From: an uncultured Acholeplasmatales bacterium
Lineage (GTDB): Bacteria; Bacillota_I; Bacilli_A; Acholeplasmatales; Anaeroplasmataceae
Assembly: GCA_944324795.1 (NCBI GenBank)
Contig: CALUXR010000004.1
Coordinates: forward strand, 1-64,000
Direction of reading: 5' to 3'
Length of the DNA: 64,000 nucleotides
Positions 24,702 to 34,836 of the stretch are shown one piece after another (positions within the stretch are counted from its first letter, which is position 1; the number at the start of each line of letters is the position of its first letter). Both the position numbers and the translations under genes were made by a program. The notes beneath the pieces were generated by a model. That model searched no databases, had not been told where the DNA came from, and worked only from the letters and a program-made list of their open reading frames with translations.

Positions 24702-26294
24702 TTCTACCGCAATAATATATGAGTAAATATCTTGCTTGCCATCAATAATTTCAACGTCAATATCTGGTGATACTTCATTACAATAATTTGCAATTTCATC
24801 AACTTCAGCTTTAGTTACCCCTTCACCATAGAAAATAGTAACTATTTCGCTATCTTCTTTTATTAAATTTTTTAATAATTCTTTAGTAGCTTCAGCCATA
24901 TCTTTACAAGATACAATGATTTGGCCATTAGCTATTCCCATATAATCATCAACAGAAATCTTAACGCCATTAATCTCTGTATCTCTTATAGAATATGTTA
25001 CTTCACCTGAACCAACATTAGTTATAGCTTTAGTCATTTCTTTAACATTTTCATCAATATCAACATTTTGATCATAAACCATTAAAGATGCATAACCTTG
25101 AGCGATAGTTTTAGTCTTTAATACTCTAATGTTTGTATCTTTACATAAAGAAATTGATTGTTCAGCAGCCATAATAACATTTGAATTATTAGGAATAATG
25201 ATAACATTATTAGCATTAACTTTATTAATAGCATCAACGAAGTCATTTGTTGAAGGGTTCATTGTTTGACCACCTTCAATAACATAATCAACACCTAAAT
25301 CTTTAAATGTTTGACTAATTCCATCACCAAAACATACGGCAACTAAGGCATATTTTTTCTTTGGCTTTTTAGAATAAACTCCACCTTCAAGTTCAGTATG
25401 TTTGATTTTAATATTTTCAATCTTAATAGAAACAAATTCACCATAACGTTGAGCATAGTCGACAATACGTCCTGGTTTATTTGTATGAATATGTAATTTA
25501 AATGTATTTTCATCTAAAGTTGTGATTAAATTATCACCTAAAATCGATAATGGTGATTTTAAATCAGATTCAACAAAGCTTTCTGGTTTATTTAGTTCTA
25601 AAATAAATTCTACACAATAAGCAAAAGTAGGTTTTTCTTCTTTTGTTTTAGCATCTTCAGTAGTAATAATCTTTCCTTGTAAGGCTAATAACATACCTTC
25701 AACTATTTTAACAAAACCAGTACCACCACTATCAACAACACCAGCTTCTTTTAGTACTGGCAATAGATTTGGTGTATTAGCTAAAGATATTTTAGCTTGT
25801 TCTAAATAATATTCTAAAAGTTCAGTAATATCATTAAATGAATCTATTTTTGTTTCAGTATTACAAGCTGATTCTCTAACAACAGTTAAAATAGTACCTT
25901 CAACTGGTTCCATAACCGCTTTATAAGCTACTTTATAACCAGAAATTAATACTTTTAAGAAATCATATTTATCTAATACATCTTTATTAATTTCTTTTAT
26001 AGCAACATATAAGCCTCTAAAAAATTGTGATAAAATTACACCAGAATTACCTCTAGCACCCATTAGGCAACCACGTGATAATATTTTAGCAACCTCGATA
26101 ATTGAAGTGCTTTGACAATTTTCCATTTCCCTTACACCAGACATTACTGTCATTTGCATATTAGTACCTGTATCACCATCAGGTACAGGGAAAACATTTA
26201 ATTCATCAACTTCTTGATGATGATTTTTTAAATTAATGGCGCCATTCATTACCATTTTTTTTAGTAATGGGACATCTATACCAAGTATAGCCAT
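24699..26294 (-). CDS. fakA: fatty acid kinase ATP-binding subunit (DAK2/YloV family)
   Basis: 531 residues from the ATG at 26294, directly after GGAGG; the upstream ATG at 26306 lies over the ribosome binding site. The DAK2-type kinase domain opens with NLKNHHQEVDELNVFPVPDG and DGDTGTNMQMT, with a GARGNSGVILSQFFRG motif. A DegV/FakB-docking-like central domain and a C-terminal domain follow. FakA phosphorylates fatty acids bound by FakB, feeding PlsX/PlsY, whose plsX gene lies two genes downstream. A 115-nt leader follows its promoter. Confidence 0.9.
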   Translation of the reverse strand: MAILGIDVPLLKKMVMNGAINLKNHHQEVDELNVFPVPDGDTGTNMQMTVMSGVREMENCQSTSIIEVAKILSRGCLMGARGNSGVILSQFFRGLYVAIKEINKDVLDKYDFLKVLISGYKVAYKAVMEPVEGTILTVVRESACNTETKIDSFNDITELLEYYLEQAKISLANTPNLLPVLKEAGVVDSGGTGFVKIVEGMLLALQGKIITTEDAKTKEEKPTFAYCVEFILELNKPESFVESDLKSPLSILGDNLITTLDENTFKLHIHTNKPGRIVDYAQRYGEFVSIKIENIKIKHTELEGGVYSKKPKKKYALVAVCFGDGISQTFKDLGVDYVIEGGQTMNPSTNDFVDAINKVNANNVIIIPNNSNVIMAAEQSISLCKDTNIRVLKTKTIAQGYASLMVYDQNVDIDENVKEMTKAITNVGSGEVTYSIRDTEINGVKISVDDYMGIANGQIIVSCKDMAEATKELLKNLIKEDSEIVTIFYGEGVTKAEVDEIANYCNEVSPDIDVEIIDGKQDIYSYIIAVE

Positions 26295-26419
26295 ATATAC
26301 CTCCATATTTACTTAAAATCTATTTGAATTTGAATTATAACCTTAATTAATATTTTAAAATCTATCTTTTTCTTTAAAAACTACGATTTTTTTCGATAAT
26401 AACACACCCTCGATAACGT

Positions 26420-26448
26420 ATTATATCACACTTTATTAAGAATGTAAA
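26420..26448 (-). promoter_or_regulatory. promoter of fakA
   Basis: On the minus strand TTTACA (26448-26443), a 17-nt spacer and TATAAT (26425-26420). The leader of about 115 nt contains two TTATCGA direct repeats; no known riboswitch seen. Confidence 0.65.
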
Positions 26449-26519
26449 ATATTAATTACATTTTAAGTAAGATTACGATATTTTTAAGAGTAATTTTTTT
26501 ATTTTAAAAAATAATTTAC

Positions 26520-26548
26520 TTGATTTTTTATCTCAAATAAGCTAAAAT
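26520..26548 (+). promoter_or_regulatory. promoter of rpmB
   Basis: TTGATT (26520-26525), a 17-nt spacer and TAAAAT (26543-26548), 34 nt before the ATG; GAGGTG precedes the start. Confidence 0.65.
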
Positions 26549-26582
26549 TATATAGTCATTTTAGAACATGTGAGGTGAAATT

Positions 26583-26771
26583 ATGGCAAAATGTTATTTT
26601 ACTGGTAAAACAACAGTTACAGGAAATCGTAGAAGTCATGCCCTAAATGCTACTAGACGCACTTGGAAAGCTAATTTACAAACTGTACGTATCAAAGATG
26701 AAGATGGTAATGTTGTAAAAGTTAAGGTTTCTGCAAGAGCACTTAAAAAAGGTAATATTGAAAGAGCATAA
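26583..26771 (+). CDS. rpmB: 50S ribosomal protein L28
   Basis: 62 residues with the L28 pattern: [20 protein letters not shown], then KANLQTVRI, then VSARALKKG. It is a basic protein of the large subunit. Single-gene unit with its own promoter and terminator, divergent from fakA, matching the Bacillus arrangement except that the usual Asp23-family gene between them is missing. Confidence 0.97.
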   Translation: MAKCYFTGKTTVTGNRRSHALNATRRTWKANLQTVRIKDEDGNVVKVKVSARALKKGNIERA

Positions 26772-26785
26772 TTTAATCTTGATAT

Positions 26786-26812
26786 AAAAAAGGCACATTA
26801 TGTGCTTTTTTT
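26786..26812. terminator. bidirectional terminator between rpmB and the CNNM gene
   Basis: A GGCACA/TGTGC hairpin with A-run before and T-run after; it serves both convergent genes. Confidence 0.8.
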
Positions 26813-26837
26813 ATTGCATAAAAAAGAATAGGTAATC

Positions 26838-28220
26838 CTATTCTTCTTCATCTTCTTTGATTTGTTCTTCTATTTCTTCTTCAGTTGCGTCATCTATAGT
26901 GACTCTTACTTTTTCAATTCTTCTACCATCAACTTCCGCAATTGTAAAAGTTAATTTTTTAGCATAGTCGGTAAAGTTTTCTTCGATATCGTTAAACTTA
27001 GTAAATCTTGAAACATAAGTCATCGAAATACCTACTTTAGGAATTTCTTCACAATATTCGAACATCCAACTATATAATTTAGAAGGTACATCGTCAGGTG
27101 CTTGTCCTACATCTAAACGTTCAAATAAATCCTCAACATAAATATCGCCATCAACTAAATAAATATTATCTTCTTCTTTTTCAAAGAATAAATCATCCGC
27201 TCCGGCAATATCATGTTCATCATAGATTTCACCAACTAATTCTTCTAAGGCATCTTCCATTGTTACTAAACCAAGTGTATCGCCAAATTCGCCGCTTACA
27301 ATTGCTAAATGGGTCTTTTCTTCTTGTAAATAAGCTATTAAAGAATCCACTTTCATCGCGGCTGATACATATTTAGCAGGACGAATTATTTTATGCCAAT
27401 CATAATCAGATTTATTTTGAATAGTTTTAAAATAATCACGTTCATATAATATACCAACAATATGATCTTTATCTTCTTTATAAACAGGAATTCTTGAATA
27501 TTTGCTTTCTAATAAAGTTTTTTTAACTGTTGCGAGAGCAGAATCAAAAGGAATCGCTGTCATCTCAATACGCGGAACCATAATATCTTCAACAGTTCTA
27601 TCATTTAAATCTAAAACTTTTTTGATTAAATCGACTTCTTTTTCTTCGATTTTTCCATCTTTTTGCATATTATTTAAAGCTATTTCAAGTTCATCTTCAT
27701 TCATCGCATCATCAGTCTTCTTACGCGTAAATGCTTTTTGTAACATTCTAAATAACATGACTACTGGCCATAATATTAAAGATATAATATATATAGGCCA
27801 TGATACTCTTAAAGCAATAGATTCACTATGTTGTTTACCAATCGTTTTAGGCATTATTTCCCCAAAGATTAATAAAACAACTGTTACTACTAAAGTAGAA
27901 ACCAATTCCAAAATATTACCATTAATACCAAGTTTTGTAAAGAAACCTACCGCAAGTGTTGAAGCTGCGGTATTAACAACATTGTTTCCAACTAAAATTG
28001 TAGTGATAGTTTTATCATATTGTTCAGATAATTGTAAAGCTTTCTTCGCCCCAGCTTTTCTATCATCAACCGCAAGTCTTAATTTTACAACTGATGAACT
28101 AGTAATAGCTGTTTCACTCATTGAAAAGAAAGCAGAACACATAATTAAAATAACAATTATAATAAAAGTGCCTACATCAAATGTAGCAGCAAGCATAAGT
28201 GCCGACCTTTGTATTTCCAA
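26838..28220 (-). CDS. CNNM/CorC-type hemolysin family membrane protein
   Basis: 460 residues from a TTG start at 28220 (GAGGTG upstream). The N-terminal DUF21/CNNM region has about four membrane segments, with MSETAITSSS and GEIMPKTIGKQ. A CBS pair follows (VEDIMVPRIEM, YSRIPVY, VGILYERDYF, ALEELVGEIYDEHD), and a CorC_HlyC domain with a strongly acidic end. Related proteins export magnesium or other divalent ions. It is 17 nt after efp and probably cotranscribed. Confidence 0.9.
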   Translation of the reverse strand: MEIQRSALMLAATFDVGTFIIIVILIMCSAFFSMSETAITSSSVVKLRLAVDDRKAGAKKALQLSEQYDKTITTILVGNNVVNTAASTLAVGFFTKLGINGNILELVSTLVVTVVLLIFGEIMPKTIGKQHSESIALRVSWPIYIISLILWPVVMLFRMLQKAFTRKKTDDAMNEDELEIALNNMQKDGKIEEKEVDLIKKVLDLNDRTVEDIMVPRIEMTAIPFDSALATVKKTLLESKYSRIPVYKEDKDHIVGILYERDYFKTIQNKSDYDWHKIIRPAKYVSAAMKVDSLIAYLQEEKTHLAIVSGEFGDTLGLVTMEDALEELVGEIYDEHDIAGADDLFFEKEEDNIYLVDGDIYVEDLFERLDVGQAPDDVPSKLYSWMFEYCEEIPKVGISMTYVSRFTKFNDIEENFTDYAKKLTFTIAEVDGRRIEKVRVTIDDATEEEIEEQIKEDEEE

Positions 28221-28237
28221 TTCAATTCACCTCAAAA

Positions 28238-28795
28238 TTAAGCTCTACTATCATATTTACCAGTAGCTGTAGAAACAATTATTGAATCGCCTTCATTAAC
28301 AAACATTGGAACTTTTAAAGTATAACCTGTTTCAACTGTTGCATCTTTTAAAGCGTTAGTTTTAGTATCACCTTTTACAGCTGGGTCACATTGAGTAACT
28401 TTTAAAGTAACTTTATCAGGTAAATTAATACCTAAAATTTCACCCTCGCAATAAACAATTTCAACATTCATACCTTCAACAATATATTTCATTTCATTTT
28501 CTAAATGTGATTTATCAACTTCAACTTGTTCATATGTTTCATTGTTCATGAAAACAAGTGCATTACCACCATCATAAATATATTGCATCTTTTGTTTATC
28601 AATCATAGCTTTTTCAACTTTTTCAGCTGCATTAAAAGTATAATCGATAACAGCTCCTGTACGCATATCGCGTAATTTAGTTCTTACGAATGCTCCACCT
28701 TTACCAGGTTTAACGTGCATAAATTCTAAAATTAAATAAATATGGCCATCATATTTAATAGACATGCCATTTTTAAAATCATTACTTGAAACCAT
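28238..28795 (-). CDS. efp: translation elongation factor P
   Basis: 185 residues, three beta-barrel domains. Lys in VKPGKGGAF (about residue 32) is the site that is modified in other bacteria. EF-P rescues ribosomes stalled on proline runs. AGGAGG precedes the ATG. Confidence 0.97.
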   Translation of the reverse strand: MVSSNDFKNGMSIKYDGHIYLILEFMHVKPGKGGAFVRTKLRDMRTGAVIDYTFNAAEKVEKAMIDKQKMQYIYDGGNALVFMNNETYEQVEVDKSHLENEMKYIVEGMNVEIVYCEGEILGINLPDKVTLKVTQCDPAVKGDTKTNALKDATVETGYTLKVPMFVNEGDSIIVSTATGKYDSRA

Positions 28796-28838
28796 AATTT
28801 CCTCCTAAAAAACTTATCTTTTAAATTATATCACTTTT

Positions 28839-29258
28839 TTATTGTTTTAGCAAATATGAAATTGCTTCATAATAGCTTTCTTCTTTTTTGCCCATAAATA
28901 TTTTAGTTGCTACACTTTTAATATAATCAATTTTTCTAAAATCTTCTCTTTCTAAAATATTAGATAAATGAACTTCTATAATTTTACCTTTAAATAATTC
29001 TAAAGCGTCATGAATCGCAATAGATGTATGTGTATATGCCCCACCATTAATTATAATAGCATCATAATTTAAATGTCTTTGAATAAAAGTAACTAATTCA
29101 CCTTCACTATTACTTTGATAAAATTTTAACTTAGCTTTTTTAGAAGCTCTTTTTTTAAGTTCTTTATTAATATCTTTTAAAGTTAACTGACCATAATACT
29201 TTTTATCTCTTTTACCTAACATATTTAAATTAGGACCATTAATGATTAAAATCTTCAT
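28839..29258 (-). CDS. aroQ: type II 3-dehydroquinate dehydratase
   Basis: 139 residues: INGPNLNMLGKRDKKYYG with the catalytic Tyr, then YQSNSEGELVTFIQ, INGGAYTHTSIA and IEVHLSN with the catalytic His. Third step of the shikimate pathway. It overlaps aroK by 20 nt. Confidence 0.95.
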   Translation of the reverse strand: MKILIINGPNLNMLGKRDKKYYGQLTLKDINKELKKRASKKAKLKFYQSNSEGELVTFIQRHLNYDAIIINGGAYTHTSIAIHDALELFKGKIIEVHLSNILEREDFRKIDYIKSVATKIFMGKKEESYYEAISYLLKQ

Positions 29259-29730
29259 TTTTAATTTTCTCCAAAATTAAATCAACTGTTTCATCTAAAT
29301 TTAAATTTTTAATTGTAATATCACTAATATCTTCATAAAGTTTATTTCTTTTTTTAGCAAGTTCATAAATACTATTATTTTTCATTAGTGGCCTTGTAGA
29401 ATCATTAGCTAATCTTTCTTCAATTATTTCTAAAGGAGTAGTTAAAAATATAACTAAGCCTTTAAAATTTGATTTAGGATTTTTTTCAACAATCCCCCCA
29501 CCACAAGCTATAACGACATTAGAAATATTATTTAAATCATTTAAAACCTTACTTTCAACATTTCTAAAGTAAACTTCTCCATCATCCTTAAAGATATCAT
29601 TTATCGTTTTATTACATCTTGCTTCTATTGCTTTATCCATATCAATAAATTTATAATTTAATTTATTACTTAATAGTTTAGCAACTGTACTTTTACCTGA
29701 ACCTGGTAAACCTATAAAATAAATTCTCAT
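29239..29730 (-). CDS. aroK: shikimate kinase
   Basis: 163 residues from the ATG at 29730, whose ATGA overlaps the miaA stop; GGGGG upstream serves as ribosome site (an in-frame TTG at 29742 is less likely). P-loop GLPGSGKST, FIDMDKAIE, substrate-binding FRNVESKVL and ACGGGIV, LID STRPLM. Fifth step of the shikimate pathway, next to aroQ. Confidence 0.95.
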   Translation of the reverse strand: MRIYFIGLPGSGKSTVAKLLSNKLNYKFIDMDKAIEARCNKTINDIFKDDGEVYFRNVESKVLNDLNNISNVVIACGGGIVEKNPKSNFKGLVIFLTTPLEIIEERLANDSTRPLMKNNSIYELAKKRNKLYEDISDITIKNLNLDETVDLILEKIKNEDFNH

Positions 29731-30611
29731 TTTAACCCCCAAAATGCTTTTAAATCAGACTTTGTTTCTTCTAAAAGTTTATCATAATTAAGCACATCAT
29801 AAAAATTGGCTTTAGTTTGATTTTTAAACCAAGTTTTTTGTCTTTTAGCTAAATGACGGGTATTTAACTTAATTTCTTCCTTAACCATATCTAAACTTAT
29901 TAAGCCTTCAAAATAAGGTATAAATTCTTTATAACCAATCGCATCGACCATTATTCCTTTTTGATAAAGGTCATAAACTTCTTTTTCTAAGCCTAAATCA
30001 AACATTAAATCTACTCTTTTATTGATTCTTTCATACAATATTTCTCTTGCAATATCTATATATATAATATATGAATCATATAAAGCTTCATCTTTTTTAT
30101 TAAATGAACTTAGCAAATTATGTCCTTTAATATAGGTTTCTAAAGCTCTTAAAACTCTTTTACGATTATTAGGATGTAATTTATCACAAGCTAAAGGATC
30201 TTTTTCTTTTAATAGATTATATAATTCTAAATTAGAATAATCGCTATAGCTTTTAGCAAAACTATCATCTCTTTTAGGACTATTAAATTCATAATTATAT
30301 AAAATAGCGTTTAAATAAAGACCAGTACCACCACAAATAAAAGGTCTATCAATTTTAGAAATAAGATTTCTAGCAAGCTGTTGACAAGTAGCAACATCAA
30401 ATTTTTCTGTTGGTTCTAAACAATCTATTAAATGATGTTTAACTAATTTTTGTTCCTCTAATGTTGGTTTAGCTGAACCAATATCTAAATCTTTATAAAC
30501 ACTAACACTATCACAACTAATTATTTCACCATTAAAATACAAAGCTAAATCGATAGCTAATTTACTTTTACCACTAGCTGTAGGACCTACAATCGCAACT
30601 ACTTTTTTCAT
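29727..30611 (-). CDS. miaA: tRNA dimethylallyltransferase
   Basis: 294 residues: P-loop VGPTASGKSKLA, IISCDSVSVYKDLDIGSAKP, HHLIDCLEP, CGGTGLYLNAILY. It adds the dimethylallyl group to A37 of tRNAs reading UNN codons; MiaB (37797-39233) then thiomethylates it. It overlaps mutL and aroK by 4 nt each. Confidence 0.97.
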   Translation of the reverse strand: MKKVVAIVGPTASGKSKLAIDLALYFNGEIISCDSVSVYKDLDIGSAKPTLEEQKLVKHHLIDCLEPTEKFDVATCQQLARNLISKIDRPFICGGTGLYLNAILYNYEFNSPKRDDSFAKSYSDYSNLELYNLLKEKDPLACDKLHPNNRKRVLRALETYIKGHNLLSSFNKKDEALYDSYIIYIDIAREILYERINKRVDLMFDLGLEKEVYDLYQKGIMVDAIGYKEFIPYFEGLISLDMVKEEIKLNTRHLAKRQKTWFKNQTKANFYDVLNYDKLLEETKSDLKAFWGLK

Positions 30612-32287
30612 AATATCCTCGCAAACATTAAATCTAAGTCTTTTTTGCTGAATTTAATAATTGTTGGTCTTCCATGTGGACAATGATATGGATTTTCACA
30701 TTTAGCTAAATCATTTATTAAAACGACAGCTTCTTCTTTACTGATATAATCATTAGCTCTTATACTTGCTTTACAACTAATTTGTTTACATATAGCATCT
30801 CTAAAATCAATTATTTTAATATCTTTATTATCATTTAATAAAGAAATAATTTCTCTTATTATATCTTCTACTTCTTTATTTGCCCAAAGTGGAATCTCTA
30901 ATATATTTAAATTTAATACATCAAGATTAAATTTAAAACCTAATTCCTGAAATCTTGTAATATTATTTTTAACTACTAACATTTCATCTTTAGTTAAAAC
31001 TAAAGTAAGTGGAGTCAATAAAGACGTGGTTAGATGTTTTGGATTAGCTAATTCTTTTTTAAAAAACTCATATCTAATTCTTTCAGCACATGCATGTTGG
31101 TCTAATAAATACATCATATTGTCATATTCACAAACGATAAATGTTTTTAAAACAATTCCTACATAATTAAGTGGTGGTAATTTAGATTTTGTTTTTATTA
31201 AACTTTCATCTTCTTTAAAATTAAAACTTAATGGTTTAAAATTATCAAAATTATATTTAACTTCTTCTATATCTTGATTAATAATGGCTTTAGGAATATG
31301 ATTGCTTCCTTTTAAACTATCTTTAATTTTATTAGATATAATATCAAAAATAGGTCTTGGTTCAGCTATTTTTATTTCTTCTTTTTTAGGATGAATATTA
31401 ACATCAACAAGTAAAGGATCAATATTTAAATAAATTATAATAATTGGATATTTATTAATTGGTAAATAACCTTTAAATGCTTCTACAATAACTTCATTTA
31501 AAGCATAATATTTAACATATCTACCATTAATAATAACTGTGATCTGATTTTTATTACTGCGATATATTTCAGGCATAACATAATATATTTCACCACTAAT
31601 ACCACCTTCATTAAATTTAATATTTTTAATTCTTCTTGCAGCCTCAATTCCATAAATACTGCCAATTAAAGATATTAAATTATTCTTACCATCAGACTTA
31701 TAAATCAATTTATCATCATTATTTAAAATAAAACTAATATTAGGATTAGATAATGCTAATTTATCTATAAGAGTACAAATTAAAGCTAATTCTGTTTCTT
31801 TACTTTTTAAAAATTTTAATCTAGCTGGGGTATTATAAAATAAATCTTTAACGATAATTGTTGTTCCCCTACTTCTACTGACTTTATTAAATCCCAAACA
31901 ATTATTAAATCTATAAATAATATTATAAGCTACATCACCTGTATTAGAGCTAGTTAAATTGACTTCACTAACACTAGCTATACTAGCTAAAGCTTCTCCT
32001 CTAAAACCTAATGTTGTAATTCTAAATAAATCATATTCATTTTTAATTTTTGAAGTAGCATGTGGTAGAAAACATAATTTAACATCTTCAATGTCCATTC
32101 CTATACCATCATCGCTAACTTTAATTTCTTTTAAACCACCTTCAATTAGACTGATATTGATGGTTTTACTTTTAGCATCAATTGCGTTTTCAACTAATTC
32201 CTTTACAACATTTATCGGTCTTTCTACAACCTCACCTGCTGAAATCATATTAGCTAAACTTCTTGGCATTTCTTTAATATTACCCAT
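30608..32287 (-). CDS. mutL: DNA mismatch repair protein MutL
   Basis: 559 residues. GHKL ATPase motifs VVKELVENAIDAKS, DDGIGM, ATSKI, TLGFRGEALASIASVS. The C-terminal endonuclease motifs are kept: DQHACAERIRYE, CKQISCKASIRA, CPHGRPT. It therefore nicks DNA itself, as in bacteria lacking MutH. It overlaps mutS by 8 nt. Confidence 0.97.
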   Translation of the reverse strand: MGNIKEMPRSLANMISAGEVVERPINVVKELVENAIDAKSKTINISLIEGGLKEIKVSDDGIGMDIEDVKLCFLPHATSKIKNEYDLFRITTLGFRGEALASIASVSEVNLTSSNTGDVAYNIIYRFNNCLGFNKVSRSRGTTIIVKDLFYNTPARLKFLKSKETELALICTLIDKLALSNPNISFILNNDDKLIYKSDGKNNLISLIGSIYGIEAARRIKNIKFNEGGISGEIYYVMPEIYRSNKNQITVIINGRYVKYYALNEVIVEAFKGYLPINKYPIIIIYLNIDPLLVDVNIHPKKEEIKIAEPRPIFDIISNKIKDSLKGSNHIPKAIINQDIEEVKYNFDNFKPLSFNFKEDESLIKTKSKLPPLNYVGIVLKTFIVCEYDNMMYLLDQHACAERIRYEFFKKELANPKHLTTSLLTPLTLVLTKDEMLVVKNNITRFQELGFKFNLDVLNLNILEIPLWANKEVEDIIREIISLLNDNKDIKIIDFRDAICKQISCKASIRANDYISKEEAVVLINDLAKCENPYHCPHGRPTIIKFSKKDLDLMFARIL

Positions 32288-34820
32288 TTTCTACTTCCTT
32301 TTTTAATGTATATAACATCATCAATGCTTCTTTTGGTGATAGGTCATCTGGTTCTAATTCTTTCAATTTCTTTATTACTAATGGTTCATCTTTATTATCT
32401 ACAACTTCATTAAAATCAAATAAAGTAGGCGGGGCTGCCTCTAATTTATTCTGTTTTTCTAAATTTGTTAAAATTTCTTTCGCTCTTAAAATTAAAGATT
32501 TAGGCATATTAGCTAAACTAGCTACATTAATACCATAACTTTTGCTTGCAGCACCATCTTTAACTTTATGTAAAAAAATTACCTTATCATTTTCTTCAGT
32601 CGCATCAACATGAATATTTTTTAATCTTTTTAATTTACCTTCTAAAGATGTAAGTTCATGATAATGTGTACTAAAAACAGTAACTGCTTTTACTTTTTGA
32701 TGAATATATTCAATAATAGCTTGAGCTAAAGCCATACCATCATATGTAGCCGTTCCTCTACCTATTTCATCAAATAAAATAAGAGAGTTATTTGTAGCAT
32801 TGCTGATAGCAAAATTAGCTTCTTTCATCTCAATCATAAAGGTAGATTCACCACCAACTAAATCATCACTAGCACCAATGCGAGTAAATATTTCATCGAA
32901 TATTTTTAATTCACATTTAGATGAAGGTACTAATGAGCCCATTTGTGCCATAATTATTATGATAGCTAACATTTTCATATATGTTGATTTACCACCCATA
33001 TTAGGGCCTGTTAACAATAATAAATCATAATCATTAATATAAACATCATTAGGTACGTATTTATCTTTTAAAATGCTTTCAAGTACAGGGTGACGACCAT
33101 TGATTATCGTAATTTCTTTAGAATTAAAGTTTGGTCTAACATAATTATTATTACTTGCTAAAATAGCTAAACTTAAATAACAATCAAGACTAGCAAGCAA
33201 ACTTGCTAAATATTGTAATGATATTATATATTCACTAACATAATTCTTTAATTCATTAAATAATTCATATTCTAAATTTACTATCTTATCTTTAGCATTT
33301 AAAATATTGTCTTCAAATTCTTTTAAAGGCTTAGTAATATAACGTTCAGCATTAACTAAAGTTTGTTTACGTGTATACCCTTCTATATCACCTAAATTAA
33401 AACTTTGACCTTTACTTATTTCAATATAATAACCAAAAACTTTATTAAAACCAACTTTTAATGTTTTAACATTAAGTCTTTCCTTTTCTTCTGTTTCATA
33501 TTTATTTAACCAGTCTTTAGCATTTTTACTAATATTTAATAATTCATCTAAAGTGTTATTATAACCTTCTTTAAACATTCCACCCTCTTTAATAGTTAAT
33601 GGTGGATTATCAACTAAAGCATTTTTTAATTTTGTTGCTAAATCTTCATGTATATTGATATCTAAAGCTAATTTTTGTAATAATTCATTATTGCTATTTA
33701 ATAATAAATTTTTAATTTTAGGTACATTTAAAAGAGTATTTCTAAGCCATACTAAATCTTTAGCATTAATACTATTACAAGCAAGTTTACCAATAATACG
33801 TTCTAAATCATAAACACCAGATAAAGCCTTTTTTAAATCTTCTTTTAAAATATAATCATCCATTAAGGCAAGAATATAATTTTGCCTTTCTGTAATTTTA
33901 TTAATATCAATTAAAGGGCGTAATAACCACTTTTTTAACATTCTAGCTCCTGAAGCTGTAGATGTATTATTTAAAATATTAAATAGGCTTCCTATCTTAC
34001 TTTCTCCTCTAATAGTTTCAGTTAATTCTAAATTTTTAATAGTAAAATAATCTAATTTTAAGTAATCTTTTTCTTCATAAAATTCAACTTTTTTAAAATG
34101 CTTTAATTCACTTTTTTGAGTATTTATAGCATAATTAAATAATATAGCAATTGTACTTTTATAGATAGGTAAAATAGAATCACATAAATGTTCAAGATAT
34201 ATTGGAATAGATGTATCATCACAAACACTTAATATATAATTATTTTTTTCTAAAATATCTCTTAAATATAAATTACAGTCACTTTTAATAACTATTTCTT
34301 TAACATGAATATTTTCTAAATCTTGTAATAATTTTTCTTCATTGCTAGCGATCGTTAAATAACATTCACCTGTTGAAATATCAGCATAGCTGATAACATA
34401 CATTTTTTTAATCTTATTTATTGCTGCAAGATAATTATTATTACTATTATTTAAAAATTCAGCATCAATAGTACCAGGGGTTAAAATTTTTACTACTCCT
34501 CTTTTGACGATACCTTTAGCTATGCTAGGATCTTCAATTTGTTCAACAATAACAACTTTATAACCTGCATTTAAAAGTTTAGTAGCATAGCTTTGATATG
34601 CATGATAAGGAATCCCACACATTGGGACTCTTTCACTAACACCTGCATCTTTGCCGGTTAAAGCTATTTCTAAAACTTTAGCTGCTAATATAGCATCATC
34701 AAAAAACATTTCATAAAAGTCGCCTAACCTAAAAAAGACTATAGAATCCTTATAGTCTTTTTTAATATCTAAATATTGTTGAATCATGGGAGTATAAGAT
34801 TCTTTATCTAATATCTCCAT
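32280..34820 (-). CDS. mutS: DNA mismatch repair protein MutS
   Basis: 846 residues. Mismatch-reading FFRLGDFYEMF near residue 26; the ATPase domain has TGPNMGGKSTYMK, ESTFMIEM, LILFDEIGRGTATYDGMALA and TVFSTHYHELT. It recognises mispairs and recruits MutL, encoded next. Confidence 0.97.
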   Translation of the reverse strand: MEILDKESYTPMIQQYLDIKKDYKDSIVFFRLGDFYEMFFDDAILAAKVLEIALTGKDAGVSERVPMCGIPYHAYQSYATKLLNAGYKVVIVEQIEDPSIAKGIVKRGVVKILTPGTIDAEFLNNSNNNYLAAINKIKKMYVISYADISTGECYLTIASNEEKLLQDLENIHVKEIVIKSDCNLYLRDILEKNNYILSVCDDTSIPIYLEHLCDSILPIYKSTIAILFNYAINTQKSELKHFKKVEFYEEKDYLKLDYFTIKNLELTETIRGESKIGSLFNILNNTSTASGARMLKKWLLRPLIDINKITERQNYILALMDDYILKEDLKKALSGVYDLERIIGKLACNSINAKDLVWLRNTLLNVPKIKNLLLNSNNELLQKLALDINIHEDLATKLKNALVDNPPLTIKEGGMFKEGYNNTLDELLNISKNAKDWLNKYETEEKERLNVKTLKVGFNKVFGYYIEISKGQSFNLGDIEGYTRKQTLVNAERYITKPLKEFEDNILNAKDKIVNLEYELFNELKNYVSEYIISLQYLASLLASLDCYLSLAILASNNNYVRPNFNSKEITIINGRHPVLESILKDKYVPNDVYINDYDLLLLTGPNMGGKSTYMKMLAIIIIMAQMGSLVPSSKCELKIFDEIFTRIGASDDLVGGESTFMIEMKEANFAISNATNNSLILFDEIGRGTATYDGMALAQAIIEYIHQKVKAVTVFSTHYHELTSLEGKLKRLKNIHVDATEENDKVIFLHKVKDGAASKSYGINVASLANMPKSLILRAKEILTNLEKQNKLEAAPPTLFDFNEVVDNKDEPLVIKKLKELEPDDLSPKEALMMLYTLKKEVENG

Positions 34821-34836
34821 AATATCATTCCTTTAT

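Noticed and set aside
27502-28266. 254-residue plus-strand frame
   Set aside because: Antisense shadow of the CNNM/CorC gene, whose motifs are clear.
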